Shown piece by piece: positions 1 through 7,734 of a stretch of 18,321 bases of DNA. A model generated the notes under the pieces. It did not search any database. It saw only the letters and a list, made by a program, of their open reading frames with translations, and was not told where the DNA came from. Source of the DNA: a bacterium (GTDB lineage Bacteria; CSSED10-310; JAJRTK01); contig JAJRTK010000490.1 of NCBI GenBank assembly GCA_024278345.1, forward strand, positions 1 to 18,321. Direction: 5' to 3'. The translations under genes and the position numbers were made by a program. Every line of letters begins with the position of its first letter. The stretch's first letter is position 1.

Positions 1-29
1 ACAGCTTTCTGGAACAGGCAAGAAAATCA

Positions 30-67
30 AGAGGGCACCGAGCTTCTCCACTCGGTGCCCTCTTTTT
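30..67 (+). terminator. Strong factor-independent terminator (probably bidirectional)
   Basis: A 13-bp perfect stem pairs 30-42 with 51-63 around an 8-nt loop and is followed on the plus strand by a run of T (63-67). It most likely ends a plus-strand gene lying left of the window. On the minus strand the same hairpin is followed by a T-rich tract (complement of 21-29), so it could also stop transcripts leaving the kinase operon. The hairpin is read directly from sequence; bidirectionality is inferred. Confidence 0.85.
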
Positions 68-247
68 GTACAGAGTTTCCGGAGAAATCCCCCTCACGAA
101 CCTACGGCGGCGTCTAATGAACCATCCCCGAAGTTGGAACGGTTCACGCATGAAGACACGGATGATGCTTCGGTGCCCAAAATGCGAGTGGGGGCGACCG
201 GATGGACGGCGCCGTGAGCGGACCCAAGGATAGGGTTTTTGCCGATA
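68..247. other. Intergenic stretch with no recognised gene
   Basis: Between the left-edge terminator and the weak hairpin near 251-275 I see no credible coding frame, RNA gene or repeat. The short open frames here have no ribosome binding site and no recognisable protein character. Confidence 0.5.
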
Positions 248-279
248 AAGGGCGCCAAGCTCTTCAGCCGGCGCCTTTT
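248..279 (-). terminator. Possible terminator after the kinase / repeat-protein genes
   Basis: GGCGCC at 251-256 pairs with GGCGCC at 270-275 around a 13-nt loop. A and T residues flank both arms (AAAG before, TTTT at 276-279). It sits about 40 bp beyond the stop of the proline-rich repeat gene, where an operon terminator is expected. The U-tract is better in the plus direction than in the minus direction, so the minus-strand assignment rests mainly on position. Confidence 0.4.
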
Positions 280-312
280 CCGGTGTCTTAGAACATTGAT
301 GAATTGTTCTGC

Positions 313-807
313 TCAGCTCAGGCGGGTCTCGTTGGTCTCGGGCTGCGGACCTTCCAATGTGTTCGGCGTCGTTCGCCCCATGGTTCCGCCGCGGCCGCGG
401 TCAGCAATGGGCTCGGTAGAGGTCGCGAGTGTGGATGGAGGCGTATCATATCCCATGGTTCCCCCCCGGCCACGGTCGGCGAGGATCGTCCTGCCATTCG
501 GTTGGCTCGAAGGCAACGTCTTTCCCATGGTCCCTCCACGCCCTCGATCCACAATGGGTCCCATCCCAGATCGTTGACTCCGTGATGGAGGTCGGCCTGG
601 CATGGGGGACATGGACCGGGTAGGGCGCTGCGGCTGAACGGCCGGTTTATAATTGGATGTCGTCGTCGAAGGTGCGGACGGAGGTTGAGAAGAACCGGAT
701 TGAGTCGATTTGGGGGGGGCCGGTGTCGGCGCAATCGGCGCCAGCGGTCGAGTAACGGATGGGTGATGATTCGATGATGTCTTGCTGGGGCCAGTGGGAG
801 TGGGCAT
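313..807 (-). CDS. Proline/Ser/Thr-rich protein with three DRGRGGTMG repeats
   Basis: I do not recognise a family. The product is about 164 residues and probably disordered. The N-terminal half is rich in Pro, Ser and Thr, and the C-terminal half carries three copies of D-R-G-R-G-G-T-M-G (DNA 523-549, 451-477, 376-402) spaced 24 and 25 residues apart. The copies differ almost only at third codon positions, indicating selection on a protein sequence, with the caveat that an antisense frame shares the same wobble positions. I chose ATG at 807 because a GGAG lies 7 nt upstream; an in-frame TTG at 855 would add 16 residues but has no ribosome site. No signal peptide or membrane segment is visible. 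It starts 52 bp after the Ser/Thr kinase gene on the same strand, so it is probably cotranscribed. Each repeat offers one Thr, making it a candidate kinase substrate or FHA-domain ligand. That role is inference only. Confidence 0.6.
   Translation of the reverse strand: MPTPTGPSKTSSNHHPSVTRPLAPIAPTPAPPKSTQSGSSQPPSAPSTTTSNYKPAVQPQRPTRSMSPMPGRPPSRSQRSGMGPIVDRGRGGTMGKTLPSSQPNGRTILADRGRGGTMGYDTPPSTLATSTEPIADRGRGGTMGRTTPNTLEGPQPETNETRLS
376..549 (-). repeat. Three degenerate coding repeats (DRGRGGTMG)
   Basis: Copies of 27 bp lie at 523-549, 451-477 and 376-402, separated by unrelated spacers of 45 and 48 bp. The nine encoded residues are identical in all three copies while the nucleotides vary mainly at third positions. 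This indicates old copies held under protein-level constraint rather than a recent tandem duplication. Confidence 0.8.
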
Positions 808-859
808 ATGCATTCTCCATGAAGGGACAAAGGGTTCTTCCTTGATTATCGGCAAATGT

Positions 860-3800
860 TCATGGCCGTTGCTCCTGATCGGTCGTTTTCCTTGGATCCG
901 TGGAATCTTTTTGAGATTGGACGATCATGGTCCTTTCAAAGGCACTTGCCATCTTACTCGTGCTGGAGAGCTCGACCCCCAAATCCAGGAAGGCCTCACT
1001 GAGCTCATCCGGCTCGGCAAAGTGAAGGGCGAAGGTCAAGATGCGCACGGCCATGGGCGTTCCCAGAAAAGCCCGACGGTGTTCGGCAGGGATGGCGGCC
1101 GAAATCTGGTAGAGCAAATCGAGGGCTTCGTCACAGGTTCTCCAGGCCTCCTCTGGTTGCCCACTAAGCTCTTTGCAGGCGGCGAGGACGAATGCCGCGC
1201 GCATCTGCTCTTCGGGCTTGCCGCCCTGCTCTGCCGCCTCATGGACCTCCTGCGCCAGCAAGGCCGCTTTATCTTCTGCCCCGGAATCCAGGAATGCCTC
1301 TGCCACGGTCAAACTGAGGTCCAAGTTCCGCATGACCGGGCTGGACTCCCGAAGCTGAGCCAATAGGCTCCATAAGAGTTCCCGATCCGACGCCTGGACT
1401 CCTCCCACACACAAGCTTCGAATCTGGGCGGCGGTAGCGTAGCTATGAGCTCCAGCATCTTCACTCCGGCTCAGAGCCGTCTGGTAGGAGGAGCGAGCTT
1501 TCTCCAGCTCTCCTTGCTGTTCATCGATCCACCCCTTGGAAATCCACTGCCCGGCAAGCTGAGAGGTGAGCTCAAGTTCTTTGGCAATCTGCTGGGTTCC
1601 GTCGAGATAGGCCATCGCCTGTTGGTAAGCGCCAAATCGAGCGACCACCAAAGAGAGATCCCAAAGGGCTTGAGCCAGAAAATAGCGGTTTTCCGCTTCT
1701 TCCGCAAGCTCCACAGCCTGCTTCCCGACCTCATAAGCCCTGCCATAGCGAGCCTGATAGAAGTGGAGCTTGCTTTGATTGATCCGACAAATGAGAACAT
1801 CTTGTTGCGCCCCTAAAGCCTGGAGCTGCAGCAGAGCCGCGCTAAGATGTTCTTCCGCCCGATGGAGATCATCGAGCTCCAGATAACAAATTCCCAAACG
1901 CATCATACTCTGGGCCCCCCCGTAGACCTCTCCGAGGCGCTCGAATAGATCCAGGGCTTTCTTCAAGTATTCCATGGATTTTTCGATATCGCCATGGAGA
2001 AAAAAACCCACCCCCAACCCGCTGAAAAGCTCGGCCACTTGCAGACGCTCCCCTGCATCCACGTAGAGTTCCAAAGCCTTCCTGTGGTGTCCAAATGCCT
2101 CCTTGAACTTGTCCTGAAATCCGATAACGCGAGCGATCTCTCGATGGCAATCGGCCGCTCCCTTTCCCTCTCGGAGCTGTTCAAAGCGGGCCATTGCTTC
2201 TTTGAAATCGGCCAGAGCTTCGGAGTTGTTGCCCAGTCTTGCTTGGGCAATGCCGCGCCACAAGCGTGCCTGGGCCCACCGAGTTGGTGAAGCCGGGAGA
2301 TCCTCCACCAGTTTCTCGAATTCGGCGAGCGCCTCGCGGTTCTCTCCCACATGGAGGAGAATCTCCCCCAGAGCCTGCCGGCAATCGAAGCGACTTCCCT
2401 TGAGGGCGTCAGAGAGCGTCCCTGTTTTCGCATCAAGAAGCCCCAATGCTCGACGAAGCTGAATAATGGCAGCGTCGTTATGGTAACCGCGCTTGAGGGA
2501 AAGGCCGGCGAGCGTGCAATATTCCGTTGCCTTTTCCTCGATTCCCGCGAGGAAGAAGTGCTGCGCCAAGAGCTCCAGGTAGGGCTCGACATCAGCGGAA
2601 TAAAGGCGTTCCGCGGCCATGGCGATCCGTCGATGCCAAGCCAACCTGCGCCGCGCCGTAAGATCGCCGATGACGACTTCCCGCACTTTTTCGTGGCAGA
2701 ACTCGAACTCCTCTCCGGTTGACCGGTTCTCCTTGACGATATCAGCCCGAAGCAATCTGTCCATGCAGTCAAGAAGCAGATCCTCGCCAGAAGCCACGGC
2801 ATCCAAAAGGAGATCAAAATAGAATTTCCGGCCGATCACCGCCGCACAGCCAAGGATCTTGAGGTCTTCTCCGCTTAGGCGATCAATACGCTTTTTCACG
2901 ATATCCTTGATACTGGCTGGAATCTTCAACTGGCTGTAGGTTCCCAAATCTGATGGATCCTCCTTTCCCGCCGAATCCAGCTGAAGATGCCACTGGCCCT
3001 TTTGTCGCACTAACACTCCGTCATCGAGGAGTGATTTCATCATCTCCTCAAGAAAAAATGGATTTCCCTCCGATTCCCGGTAGAGTCGACCGGCCAAACG
3101 AGCAGGAGCCTCCGGCATGGATAACATTGACTGAACGAACTCCCCGACCTGTCGCTCTTCGAGGCGTTCGAGGCGCAAGACCCGGCAAAGCCCCTTCTGT
3201 TGGAACCTCCGCACCAGCGACTGGACAGGGCGGCCTTCCATCTCGTCAGGACGGAAGGTGCCCAGGATCAAGATTGGAGTCGTGAGGGTTCCCTCCGCCG
3301 GAGAAACTTGGCCGAAACGCCTACTCAGGTGGGCCAAGAGATCGGCACCCGGGGCGGTCATCCACTGCAGATCCTCCAGAACCAGCACGAGATGCCCACG
3401 CCGGGCAGCGGCCATGAGCAGGTTCGCCACGGCGGCGAAGAGAAGGTAGCGTCTCTTTTCCGGAGAATCGAGTGGCGGAAGGTGTGGCAGACGGGGGTAG
3501 ACGTCGGTTCCCGAGAACGAAAGGACGATATCGGCCAAGGCCCGCCCCTCGGCTCCGAGAGCCTCGATCTGTTCCTCCAACGGCCATCGGGACAACCGCT
3601 CCACGAGCTTCCCCAAAACCACGGACCAGGCGCCATATGGGGAGTCGCCCCACTCGAAACATGTCCCGACGACGGATCGCATTCCCCGGAGATGGATAGA
3701 GACCTGTAACTCCTCGATCATCCGGCTCTTTCCAATCCCGGCTTCTCCAGCAAGAAAGAGCATATCCCCCCGACCCGCCTGCAACTCATCGAGCTTCGCG

Positions 3801-4783
3801 CCAAGAGTGGCCATTTCCTTCTGCCGCCCGACAAATCGCTGAGGCAGAAGGTGTTCAAGGCGCTCCACTCCGAGGGGTTTGTAGACGGAGATCTCCGTTG
3901 TCTCCACGGGGTCGGAATCTCTGTCTTGCCAAACCGCCTCCAGGGTAGCTAACAGTTCGGCAGCACTCTGAAACCGTTTGAATGGGTCCCGCTGGAGGAG
4001 CTTCAGTGTGACGGATTCAAACGCCGGCGGGACAGCGGGATTGAACACCCGTATTGGCGGTGGATCCTCCGAGATCCTTTGGCGAGCGCGGCCATCGAAC
4101 GGCCGGCGCCCCGCCAAGGTTTCGTAAAGGATCACTCCCAGGGCATAGAGGTCGCACCGACTGTCGAGGCGCGAACCCATCATCTGTTCCGGGGCCATGT
4201 AGGCCAGCGTTCCCACGACAGCCCCTTGCCGTGTAAGAAGCTCGTCTTCTTCCCCAATGCGCCGCACCAGCCCAAAGTCAATGAGTTTGATCCGCCCCTG
4301 CTCACCAACCAGGATATTGCCGGGTTTCAGATCTCGATGCACCATCTTTTTGGAGTGTAATTCAGCTAGAGCGCTCAGTACTTGTGAAAGCGAGGAATAG
4401 AGCCTCTCCATCCGCCGGGGATCGTTAAGGTGATCGAGGTCCGCGCAGTGATGGCGGCGGATCTCAAGATAGTGTGCCAGATTCTGCCCCCGAACAAACT
4501 CCATGGTAAAATAGCTCGTCCCCCGAAAGGCGCCATAGTCAAAAACCGTCACGACGTTGGGGTGAGCGATCCTCTGGATGGAGCGAAACTCCCTGCGGAA
4601 CCTCCTGGACAGCTCGTAGCGGTCACCGCTGGATAAGACAAGCTTGAGCGCCACTGGGTGACCGCGCTCTTCATCGTCGGCCAGGAGAACGATTCCCATC
4701 CCGCCACGCCCCTCTTCCCGGACAATGCGATAGCGTCCCGCAAAGAGGGCTCCGGGCTCGAGTTGGCAGGAAAGTTCGTTCAT
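860..4783 (-). CDS. Ser/Thr protein kinase fused to AAA-type ATPase and TPR repeats
   Basis: A cytosolic signalling hub of 1307 residues. The kinase domain spans about 18-283: glycine loop GRGGMG (25-30), ATP lysine K47 in VALK, catalytic H-R-D-L-K-P-G-N (149-156), DFG (169-171) and GTLAYMAPE (191-199), so it should be an active Hanks-type kinase. A linker leads to an ATPase of the predicted-ATPase/STAND type with FVGR (317-320), Walker A GEAGIGKS (346-353) and Walker B LVLVLED (465-471). From about residue 700 to the end, helical TPR repeats form a protein-binding scaffold. The architecture matches large kinase-ATPase-TPR proteins of Acidobacteriota and Myxococcota; partners are unknown. The start at 4783 lies just before the kinase fold, with only a weak ribosome site. 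It lies 87 bp after cca and just before the Thr-repeat protein. No transmembrane segment is visible, unlike many PknB-type kinases. Confidence 0.95.
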   Translation of the reverse strand: MNELSCQLEPGALFAGRYRIVREEGRGGMGIVLLADDEERGHPVALKLVLSSGDRYELSRRFRREFRSIQRIAHPNVVTVFDYGAFRGTSYFTMEFVRGQNLAHYLEIRRHHCADLDHLNDPRRMERLYSSLSQVLSALAELHSKKMVHRDLKPGNILVGEQGRIKLIDFGLVRRIGEEDELLTRQGAVVGTLAYMAPEQMMGSRLDSRCDLYALGVILYETLAGRRPFDGRARQRISEDPPPIRVFNPAVPPAFESVTLKLLQRDPFKRFQSAAELLATLEAVWQDRDSDPVETTEISVYKPLGVERLEHLLPQRFVGRQKEMATLGAKLDELQAGRGDMLFLAGEAGIGKSRMIEELQVSIHLRGMRSVVGTCFEWGDSPYGAWSVVLGKLVERLSRWPLEEQIEALGAEGRALADIVLSFSGTDVYPRLPHLPPLDSPEKRRYLLFAAVANLLMAAARRGHLVLVLEDLQWMTAPGADLLAHLSRRFGQVSPAEGTLTTPILILGTFRPDEMEGRPVQSLVRRFQQKGLCRVLRLERLEERQVGEFVQSMLSMPEAPARLAGRLYRESEGNPFFLEEMMKSLLDDGVLVRQKGQWHLQLDSAGKEDPSDLGTYSQLKIPASIKDIVKKRIDRLSGEDLKILGCAAVIGRKFYFDLLLDAVASGEDLLLDCMDRLLRADIVKENRSTGEEFEFCHEKVREVVIGDLTARRRLAWHRRIAMAAERLYSADVEPYLELLAQHFFLAGIEEKATEYCTLAGLSLKRGYHNDAAIIQLRRALGLLDAKTGTLSDALKGSRFDCRQALGEILLHVGENREALAEFEKLVEDLPASPTRWAQARLWRGIAQARLGNNSEALADFKEAMARFEQLREGKGAADCHREIARVIGFQDKFKEAFGHHRKALELYVDAGERLQVAELFSGLGVGFFLHGDIEKSMEYLKKALDLFERLGEVYGGAQSMMRLGICYLELDDLHRAEEHLSAALLQLQALGAQQDVLICRINQSKLHFYQARYGRAYEVGKQAVELAEEAENRYFLAQALWDLSLVVARFGAYQQAMAYLDGTQQIAKELELTSQLAGQWISKGWIDEQQGELEKARSSYQTALSRSEDAGAHSYATAAQIRSLCVGGVQASDRELLWSLLAQLRESSPVMRNLDLSLTVAEAFLDSGAEDKAALLAQEVHEAAEQGGKPEEQMRAAFVLAACKELSGQPEEAWRTCDEALDLLYQISAAIPAEHRRAFLGTPMAVRILTFALHFAEPDELSEAFLDLGVELSSTSKMASAFERTMIVQSQKDSTDPRKTTDQEQRP

Positions 4784-4870
4784 GAGCTCGCTTCATCAAA
4801 GGATGAACGGCCAAAAGTCTTTGGACTCAACAATTCGAAATCGACGAACACAGCATAACAACCGGGGAAA

Positions 4871-6247
4871 TCAAGTGTCACGCGGAAGAAGTCCCAGAAA
4901 CTCAAGACCCTCCTCCACATTGGTGACCTGGCCGTCCGTCTGAGCTTCGTAGGCCCGCCGAAGAAGCTCTCCCAGATGTGGGCCGGGTTTGAGGCCCTGC
5001 TGGATGAGGTGGCGGCCAAGAAGGATGGGTGGCGGGGCATGATGTTGGACTTCGAGGTCTCGGGCGCGGGCCAAAAGCCAGTCGCCAGCGGGGAATTTCC
5101 GTCGCATCGATTCCTTGGTGGCCCGGCCCAAATGATCGGCTCTCGCAACCCGAACCAGCCTGTGGATGTTGACCCTTCGCGCCAAGCGCCGTATTGCTGG
5201 GGCACCGGCCTGTGCTTCGAAGAGTTGCGCAGGAGCAAGATGTTCGACGACCAAAGGCACGACAGCGTTCACCAGGCGGGGCTGGTTGGCAACCCGGGCC
5301 AAGAATGAGCGCGTGGGTTCCTCGCCGGCCTGACAATGGCCAATGGCCCGCCAATGGCCATCTTCGAACTTCGTTGTGGAGGGCTTCCCAAAATCATGGC
5401 ACAGGACCGCCAGAGCGACAATGAAATCCTCCTCGTCATGGCCGATTCGATCCGCGGCGGCGGCATTGATGCTGAGCATTGTGTGAGTAAAAACGCAGCC
5501 TTCGGGGTGCCATTTCGGATCTTGAGGGAGATCCGCCAGAAGTTCGAGCTCCGGGAAAATCCGAAGCTGACCGGCTCGACGAAGAAACTGAAAGCCCACG
5601 GCCGGTTTCTTTCCCTTGATCAGGAGCTTTCGGAGCTCTTCATACAACCTTTCCCGCGGCAGCTCCAAGAGATCGAGTCCCCGACAAAGCTCAACAAGCT
5701 CAGGAACCGGGCGAAACAAAAGGCGTGCCGCGAACTGAGCAACCCGAAGCACCCTTAGCGGATCTTCGACGAAGGTGGTGGGATCGACGGCCCGCAAAAG
5801 GCGGGATTGGAGGTCCTTGTATCCGCCGGAGGGATCCAAAAGCTCCCGTGTCACTAAGTCGATCCCCATGGCATTGATGGTCAAATCCCTGCGCCGCGAC
5901 GCTTCCTTGAAGCTCATCATGGGATCGGCATCGATCTCGAAGCCTTTGTGTCCGGAACCCGTTTTGTGTTCGCGCCGAGGTACCGACACATCGATTGCAT
6001 CATCGAGGCCCGGCGTCCAGACCTTTAAGACCCCGAAGGCTCGGCCCACGGCGCTGACGCGAAAGGTGGAGCGGAGCAGTTTCTCCAAACGGCTGGGCGC
6101 AAGGCCAAAGACTTCGATGTCGATGTCCTTCGATTCGAGGGCCAAAAATTGGTCTCGTACCCAGCCCCCCACGGCAATTGCCCGGCCTCCGGCCCCCTTG
6201 ACCAAGCGTGCGAGATCGCACGCGACCACATAGGAGTCGAGCTGCAT
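4871..6247 (-). CDS. cca: CCA tRNA nucleotidyltransferase with HD domain
   Basis: Adds or repairs the 3'-terminal CCA of tRNAs using CTP and ATP. It is a class II (bacterial) enzyme of 458 residues. The nucleotidyltransferase head has GGWVRD (27-32) and the metal-binding DID (41-43), then RRRDLTINAM (118-127) and the DPLRVLR signature (162-168). The C-terminal half carries an HD phosphohydrolase fold with THT (255-257) and CHD (283-285), as in E. coli-type CCA enzymes where this domain gives phosphatase/phosphodiesterase activity. I chose ATG at 6247 because AGGAG lies 6 nt upstream; starting at 6349 would overlap mtaB and add a hydrophobic run unlike the family. It follows mtaB by 41 bp, so the two are probably cotranscribed. 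A CCA versus poly(A) polymerase role cannot be settled by motifs alone; the HD domain favours CCA addition. Confidence 0.9.
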   Translation of the reverse strand: MQLDSYVVACDLARLVKGAGGRAIAVGGWVRDQFLALESKDIDIEVFGLAPSRLEKLLRSTFRVSAVGRAFGVLKVWTPGLDDAIDVSVPRREHKTGSGHKGFEIDADPMMSFKEASRRRDLTINAMGIDLVTRELLDPSGGYKDLQSRLLRAVDPTTFVEDPLRVLRVAQFAARLLFRPVPELVELCRGLDLLELPRERLYEELRKLLIKGKKPAVGFQFLRRAGQLRIFPELELLADLPQDPKWHPEGCVFTHTMLSINAAAADRIGHDEEDFIVALAVLCHDFGKPSTTKFEDGHWRAIGHCQAGEEPTRSFLARVANQPRLVNAVVPLVVEHLAPAQLFEAQAGAPAIRRLARRVNIHRLVRVARADHLGRATKESMRRKFPAGDWLLARARDLEVQHHAPPPILLGRHLIQQGLKPGPHLGELLRRAYEAQTDGQVTNVEEGLEFLGLLPRDT

Positions 6248-6251
6248 GGAA

Positions 6252-6258
6252 CTCTCCT
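6252..6258 (-). promoter_or_regulatory. Ribosome binding site that fixes the cca start
   Basis: The minus strand reads AGGAGAG at 6258-6252, placing AGGAG six bases before the ATG at 6247. No comparable site precedes the upstream in-frame start at 6349. Confidence 0.75.
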
Positions 6259-6288
6259 GTCTAAGGACAAGAAAAACGCCCAAGAAGG

Positions 6289-7629
6289 CTAAGAAACAAT
6301 GCGAAGAAGGGGTGATGAATGTTCCAGGAGGGTTCCCCAGGCGCGGCAACCTTCCACACGCTCCACGCGAACCGGGAGTATTCTGCCCATACTCGTGTCA
6401 TCACCATCGACGAGAAGCTCCAGGTAGTGCCCCGTCAGCGCCCGCAAGAGCCCTGAGTCCTTGTCCCTATCCTCCAAAACAATGGCATCGTACTCCCGCC
6501 CCAAAGCGCGACGATAAAAGAGAGTCTTGAGTTCCTGGTGCAGAACTCGCATCTCCAGGGAACGGCGAGCCCGAGTTTCTGGCGGAACCTGATCCGGCAT
6601 CGCCGCGGCCTCAGTCTTCTCCCTTGCCGAAAAGTTGAACACGTGGAGGTAATCCACCCCTACGTCTCGGACGAAATTCAAGCTTTCGCGATGTTCAGCT
6701 TCGGTTTCCCCGGGAAACCCCACAAGCAGATCGGCGCCGACGCAAAAATCGGGATCGACCTTTCGAAGCTGCTCCACGATCCAGCGATAGAAACCGGCGG
6801 AATACCGACGACGCATACGGCGAAGCACGGAATCGCAACCCGACTGCAAAGCCAGGTGCAGAGCATGACAGATTCTGTCGCTCCCAGAAACCAACTCCAG
6901 CAGAGGCTGGGTGACTCCCAGGGGTTCCATGGAACTGAGGCGTACGCGCCCCAAACCAGGTACAGCAATGATCTGCTCCAGAAGGGTCGTCAGTGTCGTC
7001 CGGGGCCGAAGATCCCGACCATAGTCCACCAGATGAACACCGGTGAGAACGATCTCTTTGAAGCCGGCGCTGACAAGCCGACCGATGTGCTCCAGCACTC
7101 GTCCGGGCTTTTCGCTGCGATTAGGGCCGCGGCCCAACCGGATAGCGCAGTAAGCGCATCGTAGGTCGCAGCCATCCTGAATCTTGACAAATGCCCGCGT
7201 GTAGCCGGGAAATCTGGTCATGGGAAAGGAAACGAAGGGGTCCTCCTTCTTGAACTCGTGGACTTCCACCAGGGGCCCGTTAGAACAGTCCCATTCCTCT
7301 TCAAGAAGATCGAGGATTCGGTCCTTGTCGGCATTCCCAACGACTAGATGCACACCGGGTAGTCCAGCCACCTCTTCCGGATTGTGCTGAACGTAACAAC
7401 CGGTGACCACGATAGTAGCCGCAGGGTTAAGGCGTTGAGCACGCCGGATGAGTTGCCGGCCTGTCCTCTCGGTCTTCGACGTGACCGTACAAGTATTGAT
7501 GACGTAGACATCGGCCTTCTGCGTGAACGGGACGACTCGAAAGCCGCGTCGTTCGAACTGATCGCCGATCCCAGCCGTTTCATAGTGATTCAGCTTGCAC
7601 CCAAGCGTATCGAGGGCAACCCTCTTCAT
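6289..7629 (-). CDS. mtaB: tRNA t6A37 methylthiotransferase MtaB
   Basis: A radical-SAM methylthiotransferase that converts t6A at position 37 of ANN-decoding tRNAs to ms2t6A. The protein is 446 residues. The N-terminal UPF0004 domain begins with the family-typical TLGCKLNHYET and provides cysteines C11, C47 and C78 for the auxiliary [4Fe-4S] cluster. The radical-SAM CxxxCxxC motif is C154, C158 and C161 in GCDLRCAYC, and a C-terminal TRAM-like region follows. TLGCKxNxYE and the C-x35-C spacing favour MtaB over MiaB or RimO. I set the start at ATG 7629 because family members begin a few residues before TLGC; longer starts up to 7713 only add a 28-residue tail without a ribosome site. It precedes cca by 41 bp, a sensible tRNA-maturation pair. 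It ends with TAG, showing that amber is a normal stop here. Confidence 0.9.
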   Translation of the reverse strand: MKRVALDTLGCKLNHYETAGIGDQFERRGFRVVPFTQKADVYVINTCTVTSKTERTGRQLIRRAQRLNPAATIVVTGCYVQHNPEEVAGLPGVHLVVGNADKDRILDLLEEEWDCSNGPLVEVHEFKKEDPFVSFPMTRFPGYTRAFVKIQDGCDLRCAYCAIRLGRGPNRSEKPGRVLEHIGRLVSAGFKEIVLTGVHLVDYGRDLRPRTTLTTLLEQIIAVPGLGRVRLSSMEPLGVTQPLLELVSGSDRICHALHLALQSGCDSVLRRMRRRYSAGFYRWIVEQLRKVDPDFCVGADLLVGFPGETEAEHRESLNFVRDVGVDYLHVFNFSAREKTEAAAMPDQVPPETRARRSLEMRVLHQELKTLFYRRALGREYDAIVLEDRDKDSGLLRALTGHYLELLVDGDDTSMGRILPVRVERVEGCRAWGTLLEHSSPLLRIVS

Positions 7630-7734
7630 GGTGGAAAGGACCCCACTAAGCCATGGCATGTAGTGAGCCGCACGTGGAGCCGGCCCGGGCGACAGAGAAT
7701 AAAACGCCCTCAATCGCGAAACGTGGCTATGAGC

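Noticed and set aside
376-549. Likeness between DRGRGGTMG repeats and the kinase glycine loop EEGRGGMG
   Set aside because: Both are short glycine/arginine-rich strings; the resemblance is too small to claim a shared origin or pseudosubstrate role.
376-549. CRISPR-like array
   Set aside because: Only three diverged copies, variation at third codon positions, and the array lies inside an open frame.
1963-2817. 284-codon minus-strand frame inside the kinase gene
   Set aside because: It overlaps the TPR region of the 1307-residue protein in another frame and has no recognisable domain.
6248-6349. Signal-peptide-like N-terminus of the CCA enzyme from the start at 6349
   Set aside because: It would overlap mtaB, lacks a ribosome site, and the enzyme is cytosolic.
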